From Acanthamoeba lenticulata (taxonomy: Eukaryota > Discosea > Longamoebia > Acanthamoebidae), in NCBI GenBank assembly GCA_002179805.1, contig NAVB01000270.1, positions 1-64,000 on the forward strand: a DNA stretch of 64,000 nucleotides. The letters are read 5' to 3'. The notes under the pieces were generated by a model. That model did not search any database, was not told the DNA's origin, and worked only from the letters and a program-made list of their open reading frames with translations. Every line of letters starts with the position of its first letter. Within the stretch, counting starts at the first letter, position 1. The position numbers and the translations under genes are program-made. Positions 1 to 12,439 of this stretch are shown here, in pieces.

Positions 1-3000
1 TTGAGTATCAAATTGTGCCGTCCCAGTGAGGGCCGAGAGGGCGGCTGAGGACCTGGACAGAGACGTGGTCGGCGTAGTTGACGGCCTGAAGGAATTTCGG
101 GAGCGCGTTCGGCCGCGCCAGGCAATAGCCTGAGAAGATGAAGATCACGATCATGATCGTGATCATGATGAAGTAAGCCGAAGAGGACACAGAAGGCGAG
201 GACAATGGGCGTGGCGACGCACCGCGGAGGGTGTGGACGATCTTCTTCTGCGTGGGCGTGAGTCGGTGGAGTGAGTCGAGGGCAAGGATCTTCTCGACCT
301 CCTCCACGAGCTCGAGCTCCTCCTCGCCGCCGCCCAGCACGAGGCACGAGTTGCGGTCAGGGCCCTTCTTCTTGCCTGTCGTCCCATCTATCGATTGATT
401 TTAATAAATAGAAAGTACACGATTATGAAGACATAGAGATAAATGATTGATTTTAAAAAATACGAAATTTTCAAAAAAATAAAAATAAAAATTACCAGTA
501 GGAAAGACGACGGGAAGCGCGAAGGAGTCGAGCTCGAGCGTGAGCTGAGTGGCGTGGGCGAAGCCGACGTTGCCCACGCAGGTCCCAATCGGGTTGGCCG
601 GGCCGTCGGGCCACATGGCCAGCGTGTGCAGGCCCGAGCGCAGCTCGTGCTTGTAGCTGTAATTCCCCGAGGTGAGCTCCATGCTTATGTTCATCAGCTT
701 GGCGAGGCAAGGAGAGCACACGCACTCAAAGATGTTGAAGTTGGCCCAGGCCAGCGGCACGGCGGGATCGGCCTCGCGCGGCGGCTTGGCATACAGCGTG
801 AAGCAAAGGCGCGCCTCCTGCATTCCACACATTCCACAAAGAAAGCTGAGCCAATGACCCCAGTTTCACGACCGGATGGAGAGGGACACGCACGCGCGGG
901 ACGTTGGAGAAGCGGAGGTCATCAAAGGTGAGCCAATGGGACCACCGCGGGTTGGCCGAGCACGGGGCGGGCCGAGTGGCCGCGTCCTTGACCAACAGCT
1001 GCCCACCATAGAAGACGCCAACTGCGGCCCCGAAACGTTGATCTCAGCTTGATGACGACGCAACACGACGATGATGGTGATGATGGTGTTCAGGAAGGCA
1101 ACGCACCGTGGACGTAGAGCTGGCCGGCCGAGTCATCGGGAGCGAGATCGGGCGAGAACTTGCGCCAGGCGGGACAGGCCAACTCGCTGATTCGCTCGAT
1201 GCCCACCACGCGCACACGAAACGGCCGTGTGTCCTATTTGGCGCAACAGGTTGAAAATTGAAGAAAAAATTTAACAAAAATACAATTTATAATTCCAAAT
1301 TAAAAATATTAAAAGAAATAACGCACCAGTTCCCACAGGGAGATGTGGGACTTTTGATCCCACGGCATAAACGCGTCCGCCATGAGGGCGTGATCGTAAC
1401 GCGGGGCGAGCGCGCCGTCCTCCTCGTCGGGCAGCAGCTCGCCCTCGGTGTCCTCCTCCCAATCCACGGTCGCCTCTGCGTCGGGCACCTCCAGGAGGGA
1501 CTCGGGCGCCGGGCGTGGCGACAACACCGCGGCGTCGCTTCGTTCTTCGTCTTCTTTCTTTTCGGCGCCGCTGCCGTTCCTCGCGCGAGGCGAGAACGTG
1601 TTGGAGCGCAGCGAGCGAGGCGTGGACGGGACGCGGGCGGAGGTCCAGCCTGCTGTCGCCGCGTCGCGCTCGTCTTGGCCAGGCTTGGCGGCCGCCGCGG
1701 CGGGCGCCTTGGACAGGGCCACGTAAGCGTCGGAGCGCTTCAGCAGGACGAGGCGAGGCCACTTCTTCAGCTCCACGCACTCGTGTATGTACGCTGGTGT
1801 GGAATGGACGTTAGCTTTGCTGGCGCCACGTCAGCAAAAAAAGGATAAAACGCGTACAAAAGGCGAGCAGAGGATATTTGCCGGCGATGTGCTCGAGGCG
1901 GCCCTTGGGACGCAGCAGCAGGTGCGGGTGCGTGGCGGGGCCGTAGGGACCAGTCGGGTCGGCAAAGACGGGCAGGCTGAGCAGCCGCTGCAGGAACGCG
2001 TCGGCCGTCTCCATGCCCTTGTCTGCCATTTTTTGTTTTTTGTTTTTCCAAGCGTCAGCCGTCTAGCCAGGGCTCGGCCGTGAGCGCACACCAATGGGGT
2101 GGTCAAGGAGGGGGAAAAAGCGACCGTTGACGACGAGCAGGCCGGTGGTCTTGTATTGGGCCTCTAGGGGCAACACCACCCGTATGAGGAGCCGGTCCAC
2201 GGTGGGGGTGGACGAGCCCGAGAGTCGGATGTTGAGTTGGCTGTCGTCGCATCCGCCCTTTTCCTCGGCCAGCACGACTTCTTTCCGCACCCTGCGGGCC
2301 AATCAAACAAAAATAAATAACAAAAATAAATAAATAAATATAAAATGTAAAAAAACACAAACAAACCTGGCCATGGCCTTGCGGAACGCGGCCACCTCGT
2401 CTTCAGCGTTGGACCACCGAAGAGTCTGTCCGATTAGCGCTCCGATTTCTTTGTTTTCATTGTCCTCCTGTGGAGTTTGTTTCACCTCGACGTTGAGCTC
2501 GAAGCGACCCCAACGAGCGAGACTGAGCGAGAGCGAACGTGCCTCCTTGGTCAGGACGTGGGTCTCGGCCACGAGCTGCAGCTTGGGCGTGATGTAGTGC
2601 CGCCTGCTCTCCCGGATGTACTCCAGCTTGGATCTGGTCGTTGTCGCCGTGAACAACGACGGTGAACTCGATGCGTGGGTTGTTGTTGGACAAGGCCAAG
2701 GGGGGGGGGGCGCACATTCGCTGCGCGTTGTCGAGAAGATGCGACCCGGGCGTCGCGAGGCTGTAGTGGTGCACGCGCGTGGGTGGGATGTCGAGCTTGG
2801 CCAACACGTCGCTGGCCGTGTCCGTGGCCAGGCACTGGACCATGCTCGTCACCGCACCTGCGATCAGCACCTGCAGCTCGAACGGCTCGTCCTGCATGTT
2901 GTGGGTCCCATGCGTCATGCTTTGCATTCCACACAAGATCATGGCTGAATGGCTCGAGCTCGAGCGCGTACATCTGCGGCCGAGTCCTCGAGGACGAACG

Positions 3001-4292
3001 GGGACGAGGACAGGTCGTCGGGGCTGGAGGCCGTCATCGCGCGGTCCGAGGTGCGCGGCGACGAGACGTTGGATTCGCCGCGGCTGGAGCGCACCTTGGT
3101 CGCGGGCGAGAGCGAGAAGGGCGACGACGTATTGGACGAGCTCGAGGGCGAAGGCGGGGGCGAAAAGTCAAACAGCGGGCCCGCGGTGTAGCTGAAGGGC
3201 GCCTGCCGGGGCGAGGTCGCGAGGGACCCGTGTTGGAGCGCCTCGCCGGTGCCTGGTCCCGGCCCGCCGCTCTTGCGGCTGGGCCTGAGGTGGAGCACAG
3301 GCTGCTGCGCCTTCTCCAGCACGCAGCGTCCCACGTAGGGATTGGCCGCGATGCGGGTGTCGGCCGGGATGATGGTCCCCTCGACCGTCTGCAACGCAAA
3401 GTGGGCCGGACTCGCCGACGGGCCCAACAACGTCTGTGAGGCCGAGAAAGCAACGTCAGCCAAAGATGATCACGGTGACGAGAACGAACGATTCGACGAG
3501 AGAAAGACGGACCTTGAGCTTGGGAAAGCTGCGCTTGATAAAGTCGGCCGCCGTGTCGTCGGCGCCGCACTTGAGGTCGAGCTCGGCGCCCGACACGACC
3601 AGCGAGACGGCAAAGCGCGAGGGCATCCCCGCCGGCGCGGCGGCCTGGACCGGTGACGACCCTTTCTCTGTCCCTGCTGTTGCTGTTGTTGGCGGTGTGC
3701 CGCCCGAGGCGCTGAGCGGTGAAGCGGGAGGGCTCCGCTGCGTCGAGGCAGCCGCGGGCCGCTGCGCGCTTTTGGCGGCGATCGCCGATGCAAGATTGGC
3801 CGTGAAGACGTCCTCGCCTGGCCGCGTGGGCGCTGGGACCATGGGATCGATGGACAAGGACATGGTCGGCCGCACGGTTGGGATGAAGGTAGCGCCCTTT
3901 CCCAAGGGCGCTGGGCTACTGGTCCGGACATACGTTTCTGCTCGTCCTGAGGGTGCAAAAAGAACGAAGACGTGTAAGAACGAAAAACGACAAGGTGCAA
4001 GGGGGGAGGCGTGCCCTTGGCCCCTTGTGGCGGGCTCTTGCCGGCCAGCCCGACAGCGGAGTAGGTCCGGCCGAGCCCCTTGTCGCTGCCGCTCGGCACT
4101 GCATAGTTGGCCAATGAAGAATAAAGAAGAAGTACCATCATATGGGAAGAGAGGGGTTGTACATGGTGGAGACTGGCGTTGTTTTCCAGTTGGGCCGGAC
4201 TTGGGGCTGCTTGGGGCTGCTTCGCTCTTGCTCGAGGGGCCTGGACTGCCTGGCTTGCCGTCGTCCTTCTTGCGCCCAAACCCCTTGAACAT
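1..4292 (-). CDS. Class I-like phosphatidylinositol 3-kinase (3' part cut by window edge)
   Basis: Lipid kinase phosphorylating the 3-position of phosphoinositides at the plasma membrane, normally recruited by Ras. The start MFKGFGRKK is at 4292. After a Ser/Pro-rich stretch there is a ubiquitin-fold-like segment (about 3600-3340), then a second one at the Ras-binding-domain position (about 2910-2640). A C2 domain follows (about 1235-500; motifs RPFRVRVVGIERI, PRWSHWLTFDDL, ARLCFTLYAKPP, PLAWANFNIFE, LELDSFALPVVFP). The start of the helical PIK domain is at 340-1 (LTPTQKKIVHTLR, then PNALPKFLQAVNYADHVSV). The C2 and PIK motifs match class I PI3Ks well. The kinase domain lies beyond base 1. 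Many short introns interrupt the gene; two hold TGTGGAATG motifs near the 3' splice site. Whether the first ubiquitin-like segment is an adaptor-binding domain or a second RBD is not resolved. Confidence 0.85.
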
Positions 4293-4410
4293 CCTTCACA
4301 CAAGTGTGCAGCTTCCCGTCCCTGTCCTTTTCTTGTAGCCTTTTCCATTAATTTAGTTCGATGCCACACACATTTTTATGACGGAGTTGAACAATATTAA
4401 CACGAACTAG

Positions 4411-6064
4411 ATGGAGGAGCTACCTGAGGAAATTGTGTTCCAGTGGTTAAAGCGACTGCCACCAGCGAGCCTCGCCCGCGCAAGCTTGGTTTGCGGCCGC
4501 TGGCACCGTCTTGGTACTCCTGGAGCTCTCGCCTTCCTCCCCCCACTTCGTTTTTTTTTCTTTCCTTCTGCCCGCATGCGGGCTTTATTCACGCCACACC
4601 ACCAGCAAGCGATGAGCGCCTGTGGGCGGCGGCGTTCGCGCGCGAGTTTGGAAGTTCGTCGGCTGATGCCGCTCGCGCCTGTCCAAATGTGACTGCTGTA
4701 CGTCAACTTCTTCGCCGTCGCTTCCACGACCAAGCCATTCATTCTTGATCACCGGGTGTAGGCCTTGAAGGAGCTCTGGTGCAAGTCATCGTCCGATAAG
4801 GCCGAAGACAGCTTTTACGATATGTTGTATCGGCCGAAGCGTAGGGACTACCAGGAGTATATCGATGATTACCGCAACGTAGGTCGTACGCATGAATCCT
4901 GGCACCGGACCACGGAGCTTCTTCCTCACGAGGAGTCTAGCGACGACGACGCGAGCGAGAACGCGAGAGAGGCCCAGCGGACAAGCCCGTTCTGGAAGCC
5001 CCTGTTTGCGCGCCACCAGGCCTTGCTCCGTCTGTGGCAGCTCGGGCACGTCCTTCCCCTTCTGGGGCCGCGTTGCGCTCGTCTCGGGCCCTCATGCTCT
5101 TCGTCTCTCTCTGGGGACACAGGGGCAAGTCGGACGCTGCGGCAGCAGAGGGGAAGCAAGTGGTGCGCTTCGTGGTGGCGGGCATGAAGGGCAGCGGCAA
5201 GACCGCCTTCCTCCACTCTCTCGCGGAAACAACAGCGACGGACGCCCATCCCGATCTGAGGCAGATCGAAGTGGTGGACGCGGGCGTCAACATCGTCGTG
5301 GTGCCCGTCAGACACAACAACAGGGGGGAACAACAGGGGGACGTACTGGCGGTGCTCCTCGAGATCCGCCGCCCCTTTGGTCGGTGTCTCCACTTCTCCT
5401 CCTCGACTGCATTGCTCCATTGGCCACGCACCGGACACGTCCCTGAATTTTTCACGTAACTGTGGCACCAGGCTGGTACGGGAAGGACTTCCACGGGGCG
5501 CATGTGGACGGCATCATCTTCATGGTCGACGCGACCGAGTTCATCCCGTTCCTTGGTGGGAATGATGACGACGTGACGGACGAGACGTACGATCGCGTGG
5601 AGGACGTTTACCGCCGCTTCCACGGCGTTGCTGGCGAGGCGCGCTACGGCGAACTCCGCGGGATTGTTTGCGCCAACAAAATGGACGCCGCGACGACGTC
5701 GCTTGAACAAGCTGAAGAGCTTCGCCAGACGGTGGCCCAGAAGTTGCGCACAAAGGAGCTCATGACCTGCAGCTGGTGCGCCTCCGTCCCCCCATCCTTT
5801 AGTAATGGTGATGAAAGCAGGCTCCTCTTTGTTTGCTGATGATGCTGAACATGCAGGTACTACAATGCGTGGTTCTGCACCCAAGGCACGCGCGCCACCA
5901 ACCTGGAAAGCTGCCGGAAGACTCTCCAGGAGGCAGTGTCGTACGTCGTCCCGTTCCCATTTTATTTTGGTGTGGTTTTTAGCTTTTTTATTTATATATT
6001 TATTTATTTATTTTGGTTGATGTGTTTGTTCAGTCTTGTGCGCAACCCTGAGCCCTGGTTGTGA
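4411..6064 (+). CDS. F-box protein with C-terminal small GTPase-like domain
   Basis: Starts MEELPEEIVFQWLKRLP, a canonical F-box (LPxExxxxWLxxLPPxSLxRxxLVCxRWxRL), followed across an 84-base intron (4514-4605, donor gtactc) by ASDERLW, as in classical F-box proteins. After another intron (4698-4761) the frame continues as ALKELWCKS and an acidic linker. Further exons encode an Arf/Sar-like GTP-binding fold: P-loop GMKGSGKT at 5181-5204, the HVDGIIFMVDATEF strand, NKMD (G4) at 5674-5685, and a last exon ending NPEPWL with stop at 6062-6064. AATAAA follows at 6070. The F-box would bind Skp1 in an SCF ubiquitin ligase; the GTPase part could be a switch or a degenerate fold. The DxxG motif (G3) and the exact intron near 5030-5122 are not resolved, so two adjacent genes cannot be fully excluded, but no stop/start spacing is seen between the halves. 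Confidence 0.7.
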
Positions 6065-6284
6065 GCGACAAATAAATTAATAAATGAAATCGTTTGCTCT
6101 GTTCTCAACCACTGCGAAGCGCGAGGGCCACAGTGTCGGTCTAGCCGCCACATCATCAACTATGCAGAGCGGCAGCGACAAGGGGCTCGGCCGGACCTAC
6201 TCCGCTGGCCAGCTCGAAGGGACTGGCAGATCAGCGCGGGAACAGCAGCGTCAAGAAAATCATTTTTTTTGTTCTACGCTAGTC

Positions 6285-9200
6285 TTACAAAAGCTGGGCG
6301 TGGTGAGCGCTCAAGCTCTGGCGCACATGTTTTCTCGCCCTTGAACGCCGCCTTTGTAGAATCAAGGCTCCCACCGCGATCGCCACAACCACGACGAAAA
6401 GGGCAACCGGCACGGCCACCGACACACCTATGATTACACCCAGATTGTCGCTTCCGCCGCCATCTCTGGCCGGGGAACCCAACAAGACGCCAAAGTCTGC
6501 TCTCGGCGTGTCGGAGCATTCACACAAACACACAAACCACGATGGAATGAGTGAGACATGGAAGCTGGATGGCGTGAGGAGGAGCAAACCAGGATCATAG
6601 GCCATCGACTCATTGAACTGCCCGAATGACAGCACCAACGCGGATGATACTGGTGAAGCTCGCACCCAGGCAGGGCCCACGCGATTCACCCCGTCGAGTT
6701 CGACCACGTCGACCAGCCGCACAGTGGTCTCTCGTGTGAGATCGCTCGACGACGACGCCAGCGCTTGACCCTGGAGCCGCCAGGTCGTGGTCGTTGCCGA
6801 CGAAAGAGGAAAGGAAGAGGACGAGATCAAAGAGGCGCTGGAGAAAGAAGGGCTGATCGCCACTCGGACCTCGAGCCGGCTTGCGGGCGATTGCCAGGGC
6901 CATGCTCCGCGCAGGCGGATGGACAGCTTGGTGAGCGAGGGCGTGAGGGTCAGATTGACCAGCTGGGCCAGCGCGACGGTGGTCACGTTGTTGAACAGGT
7001 CGAACTGCAGCTCGAGCGTCATTCCCTTGGTCTCCTTCTTTGTCGCATTGACGACGAGCTGGCACGAGTAGGTGAAGGACTGCGAGGCGCCCTTGATGAC
7101 CGACAGGGCTGGCGTGGCTGCCCACGAGCCATTGGTACAAGTCGCCTCGGCCACCACCTCGCCCTCTGCTGTGCTGGCACCCAGCACCTCTTGGATGGAG
7201 GCAAGGGCCAGCGATACAGCGGCGCTCTCCTGGAGCGCGCCCTTGTTGTCTGTGCGCCACGTGTCGTGGTTGGTATGGCCGCCCGTGGATGAACGAAAGG
7301 AAGCAAGGAGAAGCGGAAACACGGACCAGAGGGGAGGATGAGGAGCTGCGGGGCCGAGTAGTTGAACTGCAGCACGGGCTCCGCCACCACGGTCGCGCTC
7401 TCGTTCGACCGAAAGTAGACCGGCGAAGGGGACGGGGCGACGCATGTACCTATGCATCACCGTGTGGTAGTGCACGTCGCAGGTTCCCAGATGTTGTTGA
7501 GCCTCAACATGCAAGGGGGAAGTTCGAGAAAAACAGTGAAAGAAAACAACACGTACTCACGATGTCGCCGGAGGAGAGAAGGGTCAAGTTGTAGGGGCCC
7601 ACGCATGGGCTGCAGCACCGCGTCTTGTTCGGATAGTCGACGGCCAGCACGCCCGCTTCCTTGCACACGACCTTGAGCATACCACTGGGACTGGTGACGT
7701 TGATGAGGCTATTCTGGGGGTTGCTCACGCCGACACTGCCAGCCAAGGGCACGACGATCGTGGCCGGGGCGCCCACCTCCCACAAGAAGTCCGCAGGAGT
7801 TGCATAGGCGTAGTTGTAGGAAACGCCTGAAGATGGGACAAGTGTTCAGCAGCCTTGGGAGAGGACAACGAGTTATGGCGAGGCACGTTCGTTGTGTGGA
7901 TTGGTACCAATGGAATTGTTGCCCTTCATGGTGATGGTGACGGGTCCATTCTGCCGCCAAGTTGACCCCAGAAAACTGTCGACGCCAAGGGCTTGATGGC
8001 CCACCTGGATAGTTGTCAAGCTTTCTTGTATCCAGTCGGCTTGATCTTGCAATTGCATTCCTGCAGTTGGGAGATAGATGTGGTCGCAGGGCAACAAAGA
8101 GTCAGCATGGTGTAGTTGACGGGGGAAGGAGTTGTGGGGTGAGTACCCGCGGTCTCATCACCAACTGAGATAGTAGCTGGTGCTTGTTGCTCCCAGCTGC
8201 ATTGACTTAAACGGATGCCTGTTCAGAAAACAAAATTTAAAAAAAAACAAACAAACAAACAAAAGAACAAGTAGCAAGCATAACCATAAGACCCTGCTGT
8301 AACAATTACGTTGACCAGCCCAGTTGATTGCCAACTAGCTTGCCGACATGTGATTCCTAATAGTAAAAATAAAAAAATAAAAAAACAAGATTAAACACAT
8401 GCAAAGTAATCCAAAACACAAAGGAAGAAAGCTAGGTACCACCCACGGTTGTATAGTTATTCACAATGATGTCTACTTGGCCTTGTTGTACCCACGAAGA
8501 CATGTAATAGATAAAAATACCTGTCTCCACAATTAATCAATAATATAAAAGAAATTCAAATAAAATCAAAGGAAAAAAAACTAACCTAAGCCAGTGTTGA
8601 GGTTGAGGTTTACATTCCCATATTGATACCAATCAGAAGCAATTGCAATGTGAATTGCTTGTTACATACACATACAAATGTTAGTTTTTGCATCTAATTT
8701 CCTAGTGAATGTGGTCTGTACCAGTGCAGTTAATGCCAGAAAAACATTCAACATACAAGTTGGCTTGCTGGAACCACTGGCTGTGGTCCAAGGCCACTCC
8801 AAATACCTCTACTTCACTCATTTTACACTTTTAGTTGTTAAAGGAATGTTTGTAAGGTTGATGAGAGAATGGTTACCAGTAGTGCTATCTTCCAGCAATG
8901 ATATGGACACAGGGTGATATTGATAGAACTGACCACCAAAGCCCATAGTAACTCCTATTGATATGTATGAGTTAGCCACACTGGTTTCATTCCATTTGAG
9001 GTTTGGTACGTGCCGGTGGTGGGCGAAGTGATGTTCAGTGGAGCTGACACATTAAAAACTCTACTTGGATATCCTGTTCTTGTGGCAAACAAAACGTTCA
9101 ACATGCAGCACGCTTTACAGGAGGGAGGAGATGGAAAGGGGTGAACCTAGGTCAATGCCACCGCCAACGAGAGACAGCTGACCTCCTTGGATTGTCAAAC

Positions 9201-9631
9201 CGGGCACACGCAACCAATAACCACTCGAGCTTGAGTTGGCCAGCTGGATTGTTACCCCACCTGCTGCCACTCTGGTGCGAAAATGAAAATTAATTTGGCC
9301 TCACACCACACGCTTCTTTTGCACAGGTTTGGGGCGTACTCCAAGGTGCAGTCGACGCCGAGGTCAACTGAGTTTTCGTCCACAAAGAGACCAGTGCCAA
9401 TGGAGAGCACGCCGCCCCCAGAGGCATTGAGGGCCAGCAAAGCCTCATCCACACGCGTGAAGTTGCACACGCCGGGCGGACCACAAACCGTCCCTGAACC
9501 ATATTCCCTTGTAAACAACAAACTGCGGCAAAGAAGAGGGGAAGAGTACAAGCGTCACCGGTGGCTAAGACCAGAGACAACAAGAGAAGCAACACCTCCA
9601 TGAGCAGCGCCCCCCTCGTTTCTCTCGTCAT
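6285..9631 (-). CDS. Type I membrane protein with exon-encoded beta-helix-like repeats
   Basis: Unrecognised large surface protein. The start at 9631 (MTRETRGALLMEV) begins a signal peptide rich in Leu. Next comes a Cys-containing segment (CGPPGVCNFTRVDEALLAL, GGGVLSIGTGLFVDENS) that looks like the entry turn of right-handed beta-helix proteins. From about 9200 to 7700 it is built of short exons, each encoding about 24 residues with the pattern G-I-x4-C/S-x-W-x5-V-x-I-x-V. The distal part (7500-6600) is a long Ser/Thr/Val-rich ectodomain. The C terminus has one transmembrane helix (about 6440-6380; GVIIGVSVAVPVALFVVVV) followed by RRRSRARK and a short cytosolic tail ending at 6285. Introns at 8100-9250 are AT-rich. 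It is divergent from the regulator at 9814. A role in adhesion or sensing is only inferred from topology. Confidence 0.65.
8147..8657 (-). repeat. Four tandem exons each encoding one 24-27 residue repeat
   Basis: Reading the minus strand, exons occupy 8657-8586 (72 b), 8520-8440 (81 b), 8356-8285 (72 b) and 8218-8147 (72 b). Each starts after an AG with the second base of a split Gly or Ala codon and ends with a single G before GT, so all introns are phase 1. Encoded units include GIRLSQCSWEQQAPATISVG and GITCRQASWQSTGLVNVIV. The next exons (from about 8064 and about 7827) start the same way. Confidence 0.75.
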
Positions 9632-9813
9632 GATGGGCTGGCGAACTTGCTTGGCCCAATTCATGGCCTTTTTGAATAATTGGTGCGGGACACGGAGCTT
9701 CTGGCCCATTGGCTTATGCCTCTCTCTAATACGCCAGTCACGCTAAAGCTCGGGTCTGCCAATCGAAGAATTTTGGCTACTACAAAAACCCCTACTTCTT
9801 TCAGAACGTTAAA

Positions 9814-11301
9814 ATGGCCGAGCACAAAAGGGCACGGCTGAGAAAGTCATGCACTTCCTGTACCCACCAACACCTAGCTTGTGACGGGTACCTTCTTCCT
9901 TGTTGCGCTTGTGTTTCGGCAGCTGGTGACCAGTCCTCTCAACTCCGCCAGAAGACAGCCCTGCCGTCGGTGTGTCGAGTGGGGCAAGGAAGTACAGTGC
10001 CAGTTCCTCCTTTCCCGCAAGCGCGGACGGCCACAAAAGCTTCGCACAGCACCAGAAACTGCTGCCTTTGCTCCGGCCGTCGCCCACACCATTCCATCTT
10101 CCCCCCACGGGCGACCCGCAGTTGTGCGAGAGAAGCGCCCTTCTTGTGCCATCTTTCCTGCCTCTTCACAGGCTTCACCACGTTCTTTCCATGAGATGAC
10201 CAGGGGCGATGTGCAGCCACAACAGGGCGCCAACCAGTCTGCCACCGAGCTGCTGTCTGCTCTGGTCGAGCAGGTGCGCTGCCTGAGGCAGGAAAACCGG
10301 GCCCTCGTGGAAAGGGTGAGTTCGCTGCAGAACCAGCAAACCGTGTTCGAGCAGCAAATGGACGCTCTTCGCACACAACTCGCCTTGCGCCAGGCGTCCG
10401 ACACGCTGCAAGTACGCATGCCGATCGAACCCTATCATGGGTCGCCCATCAAGCACGTTCTGCCCTTCCTTGCGGCCTACGACGACTCTGCACAACCGCT
10501 GCTCTTGCAAGACTTCACGCACGTCCGCCCGCACCGAACAATCGTGACGTGCGTCGCACTAACTCGTGGCGTCGCACACCAGAAAGCCGTTCTCGGTGGT
10601 CTCGGTGAGCACGTCCGGTGAGATGTACTACTGTTATGTGTCTCCCAGCTATGCCCGGTTGGTGGGCTACCAGCTGGTTTGTCCCCATCGTCCCCGATGT
10701 ACATCCTTGTCTCGAGGCCACGCACGGAACTGACCCAACACTGGAAATCGCTGGCAGGGCGAGCTTGTGGGTTCGCCGGTCCGAATCCACCCAGAGACCA
10801 ACAGACTTTTGTCTGCCTTCTTGAACCAGACACCGCCTCGGTCTGGGAGCGTCGGGCCCGTGTATGACCTGATGTCCAAGCTTGTGGGCACAAAGGACGG
10901 TCGGCTGATGCGAGTCCACTCCAGCCACCAGTTCCTGTTTGACCGAGAGGGAAGGGTTCGTGGTGTCCTTGTGGTGCAATCAACAAGAAGAGAGCTCACA
11001 CATATTTCTCCTCTCTCAGAGGCAGATCAGCCTCTCGGTGGTCCATCAGGTCATGTCGGTGAGTGAGCACACATTTTGCCATTGGGAGGACCAACGAGCC
11101 ACCTCAACTACAATCGCACCACACCAACTTGAGAAGCCAGACGACAATGACGTGCAAAATGGTTTCATCTCAGCCGACAGCCCGGATTATAGCGACCAGC
11201 AACAGCTCGACGCGCAGCTGGAAGAGATACTAAACGCTCTTTCGTCTCCTTCTCCCACGTCTCCAGATACCACCAGGGAAAACCGCGATCGTGGCGAATA
11301 A
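9814..11301 (+). CDS. Zinc-cluster/PAS transcription regulator, copy 1 (divergent)
   Basis: Probable nuclear DNA-binding regulator. The N terminus holds a Zn2Cys6 cluster split by an intron: SCTSCTHQHLACDG, then RQPCRRCVEWGKEVQCQ, spacing C-x2-C-x6-C-x5-C-x2-C-x8-C, followed by a basic RKRGRPQK. A coiled coil lies at about 10230-10400 (LLSALVEQVRCLRQENRALV). HVLPFLAAYDD and a PAS-like region follow (YYCYVSPSYARLVGYQL; then GELVGSPVRIHPETNRLL and DGRLMRVHSSHQFLFDREG). The layout matches the fungal ERT1/AcuK family of Zn2Cys6 plus PAS proteins. Compared with the five copies further right it is shorter and lacks their conserved WxxGxLxExExLDxW motif and Ser/Gln-rich tail. The start is at 9814, 182 bases from the divergent membrane-protein gene. 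Exact PAS exon joins (10550-10760) are uncertain. Confidence 0.75.
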
Positions 11302-11491
11302 ACTGTGTTTTGTGATTTGTTGCTCATTTACAACGGCGTTCCAATAGACCCTTACCATGCATTCTCAAGAATGAAGATGCCAGAAAGGAGAGATGGTGGC
11401 TGGGGTGGACGAGACATTGGTAGCTTTTATTCTGTAGGGACACCAGCGGTCCAGAGGGCTACTTCCCCACCTCCAAAGCCCAATCTGACTT

Positions 11492-12439
11492 TCACTCTCT
11501 GTCTCCGAGCAAAGGCTCCGGTGGCTTCGACGAGGTCTTGACAAAGTCGATTGTGAGCGAAACCATCATAATGACGAAGCCCGTGCTGAAGAGACCTCCA
11601 GCGATGACGCCAAAGATACCGCCAAGCGTGAGTGACCATCTGGTCCCTGTGGTTTACGTATTAATAATCATTTAATCATGGTGCAGTTAAAACGTACCAA
11701 TGATGTAGATGATGTTGGTCAACAAAAACATGATGCCTCCTATAACAACGTCATTGATGAGCAATGGGTCGAGCAAGAAAGAAGAGATGAGTCGCACCAG
11801 CAACAATGAAGTCGCCGGCCGTCACCCGGAGGAACCCGGGAAAGGTGCGCCTTCGCCTTGAAACCTGAATGACAAGCAGGCGATTGACGAGGCCGTAGAG
11901 GAGAACTGCAGCACCGATGGTGGCGATGATGCTTGGGCCAGGAGCACCCGCAGGACCGATCTTGAGGGCGTAGCCAATGGTGTAGATGGTTCCTCCTGCA
12001 GGTGGACTGTCAGCAATGCTGTTGTGACGCCCCGTTTGGATGGTTGAAGGACGTGCCAGCAGTGATAGGAAAGGACGACCAAACCATGGTGCCTTGCGCT
12101 GCTTTGGTTGTTTCAGGGACCCTTCGCTTCTGCAAGGAGCGCATGAGGAGGTACTCTGCAATGAACGTGACAACACCTCCAGCCTAATATACGCGCAATG
12201 CAAGAATGAGTGATCCAAGCAGTCTCCACATGGCACATCGCCAAAGGGGGCACACGTACAATGATGAACGCGCCAGACGTGGCGCCGGTGATACCAAGCG
12301 AAGTGTCTCGGCTTGCGATTGTGAGCGAAGACGACACGATGAGCAGAACGGCGGACACCAAGAACAGAAGTAGAGCGATCAGACCTCCGACCTGGCTGGT
12401 TTGCTCGAGCCTCTTGCATGTAGCCGCAGTCGACGCCAT
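11492..12439 (-). CDS. Small multi-span membrane protein, unknown function
   Basis: Starts MASTAATCKRLEQ at 12439. Exons encode successive hydrophobic segments: GGLIALLLFLVSAVLLIV (TM1), GAFII then AGGVVTFIAEYLLM (TM2), GGTIYTIGYALKIG with IIATIGAAVLLYGLVNRLLVI (TM3), GGIMFLLTNIIYIIG (TM4), and LGGIFGVIAGGLFSTGFVIMMVSL (TM5). It ends KPPEPLLGDRE with stop at 11492. The total is about 195 residues with four or five membrane spans, many Gly and few charged residues. Four introns are supported by GT/AG sites (for example donor gtacgt after ATCATT near 12262). No family is recognised; MARVEL-like tetraspan proteins are one possibility. It is convergent with the regulator at 9814-11301 and divergent from ARV1. 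Confidence 0.6.

Noticed and set aside
1258..1848. 196-codon plus-strand ORF
   Set aside because: Antisense of PI3K linker and C2 exons; lacks any domain signal.
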